A DNA stretch of 64,000 bases, taken from Rotaria macrura (lineage: Eukaryota; Rotifera; Eurotatoria; Philodinida; Philodinidae). The stretch is taken from assembly GCA_900239685.1 (NCBI GenBank), contig OENT01000084.1:124001-188000 (forward strand), in the 5' to 3' direction. The position numbers and the translations under genes were made by a program. Of this stretch, positions 13,363 through 25,830 are shown in pieces; the stretch's first letter is position 1, and each line of letters begins with the position of its first letter. The notes under the pieces were generated by a model. It saw only the letters and a list, made by a program, of their open reading frames with translations, did no database searches and was not told where the DNA came from.

Positions 13363-14617
13363 TGTGAATAGATGTGATGAATATCTTTCTAATTTCGTTA
13401 GTCAATCAGCATTGAATGAAGAAGATCATTGAATGGAATACAAAGGATAGGCTTCATAAGTTCAAACATTGGTAATAGAATTCGACCAATTAAAATAAGA
13501 ACGCTACAATCGCTTAGTAAATGACATAAAAAATGCGTATACAAAATAAATTTGAAGATTGAAATCATGAGTTTGTATTTTTCCGTAATTATTATGACAA
13601 TCAGTTATATTTTTTTCTCTTAAATCTTATGATTACTGATTGATTAATACGGTGACACTTGAACGATAGTTCAATGTGTTAAAAGAAGAATTGCAAAAAT
13701 GACCACTATTAGTCTACGATAGACGTTTGACCTTATAGCCGGTGCACGATCTCTTTTTTCTTCTGTGTATTCTTCCATCTTGCATATTCATACATAAAAG
13801 TAACTCGATTGATTCGATTGGCGAGTAAACGGTAATTGGTTTTTTGCGGGAATCAAGACTCAGAGTATTGATCATGTCTCATAGTATTATGTAATAAGAT
13901 TGCCTGAATAAAAAAGCGAAGTATATATATCTTCTCATATATTTACATGATGGCTGACACCATTCAGTCGATTGCTTTTCAATATGAATTGAATATTTAA
14001 TGATCTTTTTTTTCTTGAATCATTGATTCAATCTATGCATTAGAGCCCTACGGACTTGAAATTTACGAAACCTGAAAGTTTTTTTTTCTTTTTTCTTAGT
14101 GAGCAAAGTAAGTATGCATCTATTTATTTGACAGAGAAAAAAACTACTCGAATTTCTTTTTCTTTTCACTGACGCAACATTGATGAGAGTATATTTTCAT
14201 TGGATCCATTTCGTTCGAACTGTTATAAAGCCTACTATAGAACCTTACAGCATATACATTGTTTTGTTTGCCTCGAAAAAAGTGACCTGATCCAATTGTT
14301 CAACTTTCATCACTTATTTATTTTTATTTCAGATTTTATGATATATGTCAGTATTATAGTTTCATTATCAACTGGTGAATAAGACAGTAACGATAAGTGT
14401 TCATTGTTTTACAATGCTATCGTCTTCAAGTTTAGTATGAATGTGCTATACACGAACAAGACATAAATTGCCTTGGACAATAGGATTCGTAAAAATTTCT
14501 ACCATTAGTGATCACGTTCAAAATCATTCTGGAATCCTCATCGGTGATTATACGACTTCTAAATAGATTTATTTTACATTCTAAATTCTTAACTTACTCT
14601 TTTCAAGATTCCTATGT
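13363..14617. promoter_or_regulatory. Divergent intergenic region, no gene seen
   Basis: This 1.25 kb AT-rich stretch separates two head-to-head genes and presumably holds both promoters. Open frames here (for example plus 14200-14382) are short and lack family features. A CTTTTCAAG acceptor-like sequence ends at about 14607, just before the downstream start. I cannot place a specific TATA or initiator element. Confidence 0.4.
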
Positions 14618-17600
14618 ATGGATTTCTGTGTACATATTTTTATATATCTTGTTTTATGTTTACAACTATTTGATAAAATTTTAACACAATTTGAATGGAT
14701 TACCTACGATAAAATAGATGAAATAATGGATCGTATTAATGCTGTGAATCATGATAATTGTTTTCATAAACAACAAAATGAATTGGTTTTACCTGATGAA
14801 GCTGTTTATCAAAAGCCATCGATTGAAATGCTTAGAAAAGATATTATTATGAAAAATCGAACACAATTACTGCACGTTAGAAATATCGCTCATCGCAATG
14901 CTCTATTATACAGTTATTTATTTCAACGTTTGTTCGATTCTGAAGAACCCGGTCTCACCTATATACTTTTGCATAATGCTGGTAAATACAAAAGCGCTTA
15001 TATATATATATCTAAATATGTCAAGATTTTACTTTAATTCTATAGCTGACATAACTGGTGGCCGTGGTATGATAAATGGTTCAGGCATTTATTTCGATCA
15101 AGATAAATATTATCCACATTGGTATAAGAATTTCTTTAATAAGACAATACCATTATTTGGTCCATATGCATGGCGAGCCGATGATTTCTATGGTTAAACA
15201 GATTCTAACATTTTATTTATTGAATAAATATTTGATGAAATATTATATTATTTTAGATGCGTTTAATTGGAAAAATGAATGGACTAATCATACTATTCAA
15301 GAAGAAGATATTGGAGCCGGTCGTAATCCTCAATATACATCACGATATAATCGTGGTAATGAATGGTATAATAAATGGCTACCAGATCCTAAAGACGATG
15401 AAAAAGAAGGTAAATTAAGTTAATTTTTACTTAAACTGATAAAATCAAAACGAGTCACCCATTATCCTTTCGATTCATTTATTATTGTGTTTTCTTTGCA
15501 GAAGTTCGTCCTTACAATTTTATTGTACCTCCACCTTATTTCAATCTCAAAAGTGGTGATGCAACAGAAAAAAATCAATCGGATATATTCGATGGAAAAA
15601 AAAATGATACTGGGAACAAAAATGATACTCAGGATGACTCAATGAAAAAACGTATAGTGCTCTTTATTTATAAATCTATATATATATTTATATATATATC
15701 TGTATATACGTATGAGTCTATATAGTAGATTTCTTGTTTTATTTATTCGTATATTTCTTTCACATTTTGGTGATTACTTCATGTACTTCTCATGGTGATT
15801 TATGTTGTAGAATATTTGATTTTAGTCGATTAAACGAGAGAATCACAAGAGTATAATTATCTCTAATTTAAATAATCTTGAATAAATTGATTGATTTTCG
15901 TCTATAACATGTGTCTCTTTCGTTTATTCTTGCACATTTTCATCGATTCTTTTTTATGAATATTATCTTCACTTTGGTATCATATTTATATGTTCGTTCA
16001 CTGTATTATTATGAAATATTTATGTATGAAAGTGCAGAAAAAAAAATATATAATCTTATTTTCATTTCATAGGTAAACCTGTACATCTAGTTCAATTATT
16101 TTTGGCTGAACGAATGTATAAACTTAATGATGTAGCCGAAAATATTGAATTCTATGGACCCCCACATCCGGAAGATGCCCAAGGTGAGTTCAATCATATG
16201 TGTCAATAACTGTCTAGATCTATTCGTCTTTCTTCATTGTACAGGTCCAACTCTATGGACACGACCTTACTATGACTGTGGCCGATCAAATAAATGGATA
16301 GTTAGTTCTGTTTCACCTATTGTTGATAGATATCCAAGACATACATCATATGAACATTTTCAATCGATGCGCAATTTAGCAGTGGCTGTCACTGATGTTG
16401 ATTTTATTATGATGGATATAAATCAATGTTCTGAAAATGATCAAATAAATTTACTCTGGAATCAACCACAATCAAAATCAACAAATATGTTTTCTGGTAC
16501 ACATAAGTGCAAGCCAACAACACGTTGCGAACCATTACATGGGTTTGGATTTCGACGTGGTGGTTATCAATGCCTATGTCAACCTGGTTTTCGCTATCCG
16601 CCATACCAAGATGGACCTTTTAAAGGTTATATTATCGAACAAGCTACATATGAAGAATATGTTAAAAACTTTGATTGTCTTAAAGTAGAATGTATGTATA
16701 AAGTATTCATTCAGATTATTTTACCTTATGTTTGAATAGGAAATGTTATGGCAGTAAATTCGTCTTTGTTAAGTTACTCTCGATATCCTGAAATGAAATG
16801 TATTGATCGTTACAAAGTATTGCCATCAAGAAAAATCTAATGTTGAGAAATGCTTTGAATGTCGACATAGTTCCTTTAGCCTTAGTGTCGTGTGTAACTT
16901 TTATAGCAGACAATACTTTAAAGCTCTTGGAATTTTCTCTACAAAGGTATCATATATATATATATTCTAGAATTACTTTTCAATAAATATTCAGTTGACA
17001 GAGTAGAAACAAATCTTTAAAAGAAAAGACGTTTTTTTAAATAAGTAAATCTGGTATAAAGTCCAACGAACTATACACATGTCTCAAACGTCTAGAATGA
17101 ATTTTATTCATCATGAATCTTGAATTTTTAAAAACAAATCGATATTGTTGAATATTTATGATGTACTAAATGTAGTATATGAATACTACGAAATCTCTCA
17201 TTTGTTTATAGTAGATAGTTGTTGAAAATGCTCACTTCATGCCATCGCTGTCTACTGTAGTTGATTATTTTCAATACGCTCGTTTTCATTCAATCCATCA
17301 GTATGCAGATAAAAATGTCTTTTTACCTTAAACAGATGCTCTTTTCTCCCATCGATCCATTATTTAAAGTGTTTTCATTTAATCAAAGGTAAAATTTTTG
17401 TCTTCGTCTTCCAGTCTATTTTCCTTTGAAATGAACACGATTCACTCACTATGATTATTTATCATAGTAAATTAAACATAAAATCATTGTTTAAGTTTTT
17501 TCCTTTGATACGAACAAAAGCACTTCCATCATTCATAATAAAAAGTTTCTTATTGTTGACATTATCATAAATTATGACTAATAATCTTTGACATCAGTTA

Positions 17601-20600
17601 AAACTCTGTTAAAGAAACTTATCTCTAGCCTAATTCACTTCGTCCAACTGAGCATCCTACAGGCGAAAACGTATTTTTATCACGCCTACTCTCGATCAGA
17701 AGTAATCTTCGACGAAGACTGCTAATGCTTAGGCAGACTAATAAGATGAGCAATCAGCATTAGACTAATTTGAATCATATTGACTCAGAAAGGTACTAGT
17801 TAATTTTGAAGTCAAGATAGCTTTAGTGTATACTGATGTGCATGATTGTTGAATGAATTTTTTTCCAGAGATCAATTATTGTGTTTTAGTACCTCAAGAA
17901 CACTCAATATATTTTTATCAAACGAATTTCCGATTATTTCGTGCTCGTACGCGTCGTTCTAGTGATGATACCAATGATCTAACAAATAGATCAATAGATA
18001 ATAATCTAAGTCAAAATATTATTCTACCGTTCCTGATCGAATCTGGTATGAATGAATTTCTATCCTATTCTTTAGTAAAGGTATTTTGTTGTTTGCTTTT
18101 TAGTTTCAAAATTAAATTTCATTACTTCAGTATTAAAATCATCCTTATCCTTCTATCACTCCTTTATCCATCGTATATCTTCAGTATCAAGTCATTTTTC
18201 AAGTCCTTTTAGCAATCATAGTCATGACGATCATGTAAAACATGCGCGTTCAAAACGCTTCGTTTATGAACAACCAACACGCATTGCTACTATAATGCAA
18301 TCCTATGACTATCTCAATTATAATCCAAATGTATGTGAATTCATGACAGAAGATGAATTAACTATACCAGGTGATGCCTTGAATGATGTTGATATACAAT
18401 TTGAATCTCAAGCACGTTTAGCTTTAACACTATCACATTTTGTATCAAGCTTCTATCAAATTGTTAATCCCGCTGAAGATTTTCCACTACGTAAAGCTGA
18501 ACTTGATTTAACCGATCAACAAATAATCGGCGAAGTTCTCGCTGCAGCTGCTAGTGATTTTAAACTTGTTGGTGTTGGTATTTTTTTTGATCGTGGAAAA
18601 TTTCGAAATTATCGTTTGCCTTATTTTGGACCATATGCATTTCGATTAGAAAATGATTTTAGTCGACAGTATACAGTTATCGATTGGGCAGGTTTACCGG
18701 ATGGTTATGAAAATGAAATTTGGTTTCGAGTATGAGAAAATTATTAACCATTGAGATGATTACTTTTCATGTTCTTGTTATCTAGACAATAAAAGCTCGA
18801 TGGGCAACGAATGCTGATCGTTCAGAATTGACAGAGTATTGGCTTAAATTATTTATTCGGGCAGATTATGCTGGACATGCATTGGTGCATCATGAATCAG
18901 GATTTCCTGTTTATTTTCATGCACCAGAATTGAAGTAAGTCTGTGCAATCTAAAAACTGGCTCCATTTAATATTTGTATTTGGAAATCGAAGACTAGTGA
19001 ACATATTTTAAAAGAATTCGATTCAATCATCAGCAATAATTAAAGCTATATATTTTAAAGCAAGCTTTGTTCGTAAAACTGAAATATATAGAAATTTCTT
19101 CAAATAAATTCAACGTTATCTTCATGTTTAAAACATATATGTTGTTTCGATTGAGCTTGGTATCAAGAAATTTTCTTCTGAGTATTTTTCCAGATTCGAT
19201 CGAAATAAAATCATTCATTTAAACTATTCACTAGGATTTTAATATTTGCAATAAAAGAAAACAGTTTCACATCTAGATAGAGAAATGAATAATTACGAGA
19301 ATCGAAACTCACATGATAAAGAAACTAGTATCTTGGATGATAGATTTAGCTGGATCTATCCAAAAAAATTTGATCTACTTCGATGAATTAGTCAGCAATC
19401 TGAATTTTCCTTTTTTACTGCAATATTGTGTGTTTTAAAATGAAATTTAATATAAAATGTTCTAGTAAATGTTTACTTTAGACATGGCCAATGGTTTCCA
19501 CCAAGATTTCAATGCAGCAGAAATTTTACATTACCACGACAATGGATTGTAACATATGCTGTGCCTTTTTTTGGTCTTGATACTCTTGGCATTAATCTTG
19601 AATTCAAGTAAAGAAAATTCTAATTGATCTTCTTCGCTATTTTTCTTTTAATGATTACTCTTTATGTTTTGAAACCAATCATAGAGGTGTTGTGCGTATT
19701 GATACGCATCTCAGTTTTTTGGATATCAATCAATGTTCAATGCCTCATTATGTACCAAACGCATTCAAAAACAGTGATCATTGTGATCATCAAACCACAA
19801 TAGTAAGATGTATTATTAGTGAATGCACTATCATGTCTAGCGCGAAACTATTCATAGTGACAGATTCGATGAGGAATTCATCTTGACTTACAGCATATTG
19901 GTTTGTTTTCAAAACTGGTTACAAATATACACTGAAATGCTTGACTATGAAAATCTTTCGTAAAAATTTTCTCAAAATATAACAATATGAACTGTAATAG
20001 ATAATAGTTCAATAATGATACGTTAATAAAACATTGTTTATATTAGCAATCGATGCACGTATCTATGATGTTAGCGAAAGCATATATCTGACGTGTGAGT
20101 GTCAAACAGACGTTCGCTTGAGTCAATCTTCTAATCAACTATAAATACCATATGATCATTTCATGTCGGTAGCTTATGGCTACTGAGAAACTTCATGGCT
20201 ATATTATTTATGTTTGAAAAATGAATCTCATGATGCTGTTCTTGGCAACCATTAGCAACGCTAACCGTTGCAGTCTTATTTGAGAATTTCTATGCTGTTT
20301 ATTATAACAGTTTCATATCTTTGAATTGCTTCAATCATTAGATAGAACTATGCATTAAAAGGATTTCGTTTTCATGCTACTCATGAACATTGTCGAAAAA
20401 TATGAAGCTTTTATAATAAACTATTCACTAAAAGAAACAAATGACATGTTCCTCGGAAATAAAAAATTACAATATTCTTTTTTTTCATTTAGTGTGAACC
20501 AATAATGGGTCGCGGATTTCGTTTAGGTCAATATAAATGTCGTTGTCGACCTGGTTATGAATATCCATTTATGGATGAAAATGATTTTTTTAATGGCGAT

Positions 20601-20759
20601 GTAATGGATACACAATGGAATATATTAATGACTAATTACTCATGGTTGTCAAGTTTCGATCAAATGAAATGTCGCATTGCTACTGCTAGTTCAAAGAAGC
20701 CAAATTGTTTTATTCTTCTATTATCAAGTATTTCTTTTGCAATATTGCTCAGTAGATAA
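14618..20759 (+). CDS. Secreted/GPI-type protein with two GPR158-like Cache/EGF modules
   Basis: Twelve exons: 14618-14981, 15046-15192, 15257-15409, 15502-15651, 16073-16183, 16245-16684, 17871-18045, 18185-18729, 18786-18934, 19482-19607, 19685-19802 and 20493-20759; 2745 nt, 914 residues, phases close. It starts with a hydrophobic signal peptide (MDFCVHIFIYLVLCLQLF). Module A (about 20-455) has a Cache-like part (GGRGMINGSGIYFD, FGPYAWRADDF) and a Cys-rich EGF-like end (GTHKC, CEPLHGFGFRRGGYQCLCQPGF). Module B (about 530-890) repeats this (VGVGIFFDRGKF, YFGPYAFRLE, DINQC, GRGFRLGQYKCRCRPGYEYP). DINQC plus GxGFxxGxYxCxCxPGF is the extracellular signature of the orphan receptors GPR158/GPR179, whose Cache domain binds glycine. 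No 7TM follows. The chain ends in a hydrophobic tail (about 897-914) after a small-residue stretch, like a GPI-anchor signal. The linker has RTRR (481-484) and RSKR (535-538), possible furin sites. A two-gene alternative is weaker, because only A has a signal peptide and only B has a tail. The exon 6-7 junction is the least certain. Confidence 0.78.
16685..17870 (+). other. Long intron between the two Cache/EGF modules
   Basis: This is a 1.19 kb AT-rich interval between the last exon of module A and the linker exon. I see no coding signal in it. The donor choice (AAA|GTAGAA) and the acceptor (CCAGAG|ATC) were selected because they keep the frame open; stronger-looking donors at 16692 would create a stop. 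This is the point where a split into two genes would occur if the single-gene model is wrong. Confidence 0.45.
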
Positions 20760-21140
20760 TCAAAATGTATTACTTCGATTTCGTTTTGTCATTTGTTTAA
20801 ATATAGCTTGTGTTTTGTTTATCGATGTCGAAATTCATTGATGAATTTCTATCTATGTTTGTGCGTGTGTGTGTGTTTTTATTGATACGGTTTTACGTAT
20901 TTTTTGAGAAATTCGATTTGTATAGAATTCTATTGCTGGTTTTTCTTTTCGTGTGTACAGTCGTCTTTTATATATGTATTATTTCTTATTTGTTTAGTCA
21001 AGTTCTTTCTTTTATATTTCTTGTACAAACTCTCATATGTGTTGAGGTGTATTTTTTTATTAAGAAAGAGAAGTTAATTCTAAACGATGGATCGTTCAAA
21101 AGAAAATTTTTTTTGAATGTACAACCCAGGGGTAGATTGT
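20760..21140. other. Tail-to-tail spacer; 3' end signals
   Basis: This is 381 bp between two convergent stop codons. A minus-strand AATAAA (plus 21056-21061) lies about 80 bases after the NDUFS2 stop. The plus-strand frame at 20810-21184 is a T-rich Phe/Val/Leu frame that runs into the end of NDUFS2, and I do not count it as a gene. Confidence 0.55.
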
Positions 21141-24100
21141 CTAACGATCAACTTCACCAAAGACAATATCTAATGTACCAATAATAGCAACTAAATCGGC
21201 GAGCATATGACGACGGGATATACGATCAAGAGCAGCCTAGGAGTAGAAATAAAACACGAATAAAGATAGGACTATAGACAAGTTATTTACTAAATGAAGA
21301 TATCCAGGGGCTTTAATATGAACTCGATACGGTCTTGATGTACCATCCGACACCAGATAGACACCCATTTCACCCTAGATTATATGTACAATTGCATAAC
21401 ATTCAATTACTATTAACAAAACGTTACTTTAGGTGCTTCAATAGCTGTATATGTTGCACCTGGTGGAACTACAAAACCTTCGCTGAAAAGTTTAAAATGA
21501 TGAATAAGAGCTTCCATTGATTCCTACAAAGAAAACAATTTAAGTTAATCTCATCTACTCAATGAAACAATAGATTTACCTTCATTTCTGCACGTTTAGG
21601 TGGTGTTATTTTATGATCATCAACCTAGATATTAACAAAAAGCAAACTTATGCTAATATCAAATGATATAAGAACAATATTGATAAATAGTACTATGAAG
21701 TATCATGATTGATATCAATTAGGAATACTTTCGTCTTTTATATGTTACAAAATTAAAAACATAGTTCATCGGATCAATTTTGTATAGATGTATACTATGA
21801 TAAAAATTATTCATGACTCTGAATACATTTTTTCTATCATCGCTGATATAGATTTAATGTAAAAAGAAAATTATCTTAAATATTCTTAATGATATTGATT
21901 TTCATACCGTTGTTTAAATGTTGGTAACGAACACAACAAATTAAAGAGTAGGACAAAATTGCTAAATTAATTGTTTATTTTACGTGAACTTGTCATAGAG
22001 TTTAATAGAAAATATAACGTGATTGTTTTTAATGATCATAAAGAATTTAGAACACACAGCATCACAAGAAGAATCCAAAATTTTGTGAAGAATATAGCCT
22101 TAAATAGATTTGTAAGATCATTTTCTTTATTATTACTGCGGCTCAGCAGACTCTGACAGCGTCTACATATATACCAATCTTTTTTTCAAAAGAAAACAGC
22201 TTCAACCATTCGACTAGAGTGAGCATTTCCAAAATTTATAGAGAAAACCTATTCTACTCTTACTTTATATTCTCCGGATGGCATTTTATTAATGCATTGT
22301 TCCATGATTCTCAAGCTTTGTCTCATTTCTTCCATTCGACATAGATATCTAATAGGAGAAGATTGAATGAAAAGAATGCAAAATTTTCACTATCGAATTA
22401 TTTACCGATCGAAACAATCTCCCTTAACACCAATAGGCACATCAAAGTCCACTTTATCATAAGCATCGTACGGTTGTGTTTTTCGAAGATCCCATTTAAT
22501 ACCCGAACCACGTAACATAACGCCCGAAAAACCAAGATTCAATGCTTCTTCAGCTGATACAATACCTATGTCAGCTGTTCGTTGAACCCAAATTCGATTG
22601 CCTGTTAAAAGATCGTCAACTTCATCGATGCGACGAGCATATCCTTCACACCATTTGTAAACGTCTTCCATAAATCCAAGTGGTAGATCGTATGCAACAC
22701 CACCGGGACGAACATAGGCAGCATGCATACGAGCACCACTAACACGTTCATAAAATTCCATGATCTAAATAAGATTATAACAAAATATACACGATCTTAA
22801 AAATAATGAAATATGTTCAATTGATAGAACCTTTTCTCGTTCTTCGAAAAGCCAAAAGAAGGGTGTCATTGCACCAACGTCAAGGGCATGACAGCCAACA
22901 GCTAGTGTATGATTAAGAATACGTGTCATTTCACCCATTAAAGCTAAAATAAATATCGATTTTCATTTGATACAAAACAAACCGATATTTAACGAATGAC
23001 AAATACTTCGAATGAATTTTGCACGTTCAGGTATCTCAATGCCTAGAAGACGTTCAACAGCTAATGAATATACTTGTTCATTTGTCATCATTGAGCAATA
23101 ATCAAGTCGATCAAAATAAGGTAATGCCTAAATTAAAGTTTCATAAATTTACTAACCTATCTCTAATATAAAATAATGACGTTCACAATTTAAAAGTATA
23201 AATAGTAATCGTGAAGTCAAATTATTCTAACCAACATGCAAGATCTGACGCAATATTCATATTCACTCGACTATTGACTATGATCTGAATTGCTCGACGC
23301 ATACATTCTTACCGATAAAAGTCACTCTCTATAATGTAAAATATACATCATAGCGAAACATCTGCACATTGGTACTATACTAGAATTTCTTGTATGCAAA
23401 ATAAACTAGACTAAACATGAGAAACTTACGCTCCAAAATTTTTATCTAAAATACTGATAACAGCTTTTCGTTTATTTAAATTTGAAAAAAATGGACAATT
23501 TTGAAGATTCTCTCATTTTATTTTTCATAGCTTCATTGTACGGATCGTTCTTGAAAAGGACTAACGATAAATCTTCATCTGTATATTTCATAATTTTATA
23601 ACTATTTCTTAAATGACTTGATTAGATTGACATCATTACTAGCGTTCTTAAGTTTTTATTCAATCATCTATGAGAATAATTTGGAATAGTATCATGTAGA
23701 TCTAATGACAAGTTTCTAGTTTTCAATGATTAGAAAACGAGAAATACTTGTGTATAGTTCCTTTAAACTATTTTAAAATAATAAAGAAAGATGTGCCAAC
23801 AGACATTTATGTTGAAAATAATCAACAATATACTTTATCAATAATAATTGATTACAGACAAAAGAAGAATATCGATTCATACATATTTTATATTTTTTAT
23901 AAGATATTTATCTTATGTGCTACACTCATTATTTCAATCCATCTCCTACACAAGAATTATCGATTTAAGAATATTGATAGAAATTCGACTATACAATCAT
24001 GTAACATATTGTTTTCTCATTCCGATATATTTAATATTCTCGACGAATAGCAAAGTCAAACACTTCTTACTTGAATATATGTTTTATATTCGCAAAGTTT

Positions 24101-24642
24101 TTCTGTACCACGATGTAAAAGTCCAATGTGTGGATCAGCTCGTATGACAGTCTGAAAGAAAGAAAAGCACAAGACATTCTTCTTGTTATCATTTAAGTAA
24201 AATGAATTAAGAAACAAACTTCTCCATCTAGTTCAACAATAAGACGAAGTACACCATGAGCAGCTGGATGTTGTGGGCCAAAGTTAATTTTAAAATTACG
24301 TAATTTACGTTTCGGTGGTGTTTCAACCATTAATTCTATACAAAAAAAAAAGAAACAAAACAATCAATACGATTTCCAATGGTAGAAAATTATGTTTTCG
24401 AAACATATTCTACCATTTCTCATCGGTTTTTCTTTCCATTGTGCATATTCAGGATTCGAATAAAAATAACTTGCTTGTGATAAATGATTTTGATGTTCTT
24501 CACTACCCAAAAACCATGAAACCGAACGGTTTTGTTCGAGATTTTTAGAGGCTGCTGGTACAAGTAAAAATGAATTACTTATGGATTTTGATGACCGTAA
24601 AATCCATTGAAGTGATTTACCACCTAGCATAGCTACTGACAT
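21141..24642 (-). CDS. NDUFS2: NADH dehydrogenase (complex I) 49 kDa subunit, nuclear NDUFS2
   Basis: This is a core subunit of mitochondrial complex I that, with NDUFS7, lines the ubiquinone site. Eleven exons read on the minus strand: 24642-24414, 24335-24220, 24151-24071, 23127-23007, 22943-22831, 22764-22406, 22348-22264, 21624-21580, 21523-21428, 21374-21291 and 21236-21141. They total 1425 nt, 474 residues (human precursor 463). The N-terminus is basic, Ser-rich and low in acid (a mitochondrial presequence). Family signatures follow in order: [15 protein letters not shown] (about 94-108, with the conserved quinone-pocket His), [21 protein letters not shown], and the invariant C-terminus [20 protein letters not shown] splice-acceptor-like TAG ends one base before the ATG, so the start could be preceded by a 5'UTR intron or a trans-spliced leader. 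It is divergent from the RING ligase gene. No key residue is missing in what I can see. Confidence 0.96.
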
Positions 24643-25830
24643 ACTACGTATGAAAAATAATAATAATAAAAAACGAACATTATGAATAGTACAGAACCAT
24701 TGAGAACGTCTTGTTTTCTATTCGTTAGTTGTGTCCACCAATAATAGACACGTCAATCATTAAGGTTATATATATAGAAGAGAAGTTAGTTATGAATTGA
24801 TCTGTGGTCTGGTGTAATAGATTGGCTTGGTATCATAGATTTGTTTCTCAGCTACACTTCGTATATACACACGCACTAGGAATTAAGATTCTAATTTATT
24901 TTCAATTCAAAAGCGCTAACTAAGAAACGTGCTAAAGGATTTTGGGTGTATTAATAAAAAATAATATAGATGTCGCTAATTTTGTATAAGTCACTAAGAA
25001 GGCTTAGCATGGTAGCGATACATGGAATGACTATCGTGTATACAGGTTATTCCTTGTGCTCTATTGTCTTAAAATGAGTCTTGATCTTTAAGTTTGTATC
25101 TTGTTGTTTATGGTACAGCTGTAGTTGGACTTTTACCAAACAATCTTTCAATTGTAATTTATGCATAAATTTAAAAAAATTGTTTTTAATGTAAAGCAGC
25201 TTTATTTTCTATTTCACTTGAAATGCAATGTAATTTTTTCTTATTCATCTCTCGTTTAACAGCGTTATGGTGTCACTCAAAGTTTTAGATATGAACCCAG
25301 ATGAGTAATCTTACAAAAATCATACATCAGTTCTACTTTTCTTTGAAAACATCTCTTGTGGGTAAAATTGTTTCTTCGATGAGAAAACAATGAATATCTA
25401 ATTGTTTAAAATTTTTATTATAAAAATTAAAGCGAAGATTATCAACAGCGATTTATGCTAAACTCCTGAAAAAATTCAAAGATGCGAAAAAGAACAATAA
25501 TGCCACATACACACAGTCATATTCTTTCTGATAGTTGATCTTTCTTTAACACACGTTACGCTGTGCGCAACCTCAATCGTGATGAGTCTTTTATGCAAAA
25601 AAAAAGATTCACCCAATGTATCTATTTTTTCTTATCACCAAATTGAAATTGCATTATATTTAAATTAGATTCAATTTACAGAAAGCGTGTGTATGTCTTA
25701 ATGCATAAGTGTGCTAAATCATTGTAGTTTTAGAATTGGCGACTGAATCATCGAACACTAGACCACGGATCAAATAATTATTTTCTTATTTTTAAAAAAT
25801 TATCTTTCTGATATATCAGCTTGAAATTTT
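24643..25830. promoter_or_regulatory. Divergent intergenic region between NDUFS2 and the RING ligase
   Basis: This 1.19 kb AT-rich spacer must contain the promoters of two head-to-head genes. Acceptor-like sequences border both starts (AG at 24645-24644 on minus, AG at 25818-25819 on plus). I see no tRNA, repeat or further gene. Confidence 0.4.

Noticed and set aside
13000-13432. Plus-strand frames of 81-93 codons
   Set aside because: They are antisense shadows of exons 1-3 of the minus-strand helical protein, whose nine-exon phases close.
14618-16735. Module A as a separate gene ending at an in-frame stop after ECMYKVFIQIILPYV
   Set aside because: Possible, but module B would then lack a signal peptide, and the joined model closes in phase with one signal peptide and one hydrophobic tail.
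20810-21184. 124-codon plus-strand frame between convergent genes
   Set aside because: Hydrophobic T-rich frame overlapping the antisense of the conserved NDUFS2 C-terminus; best read as chance.
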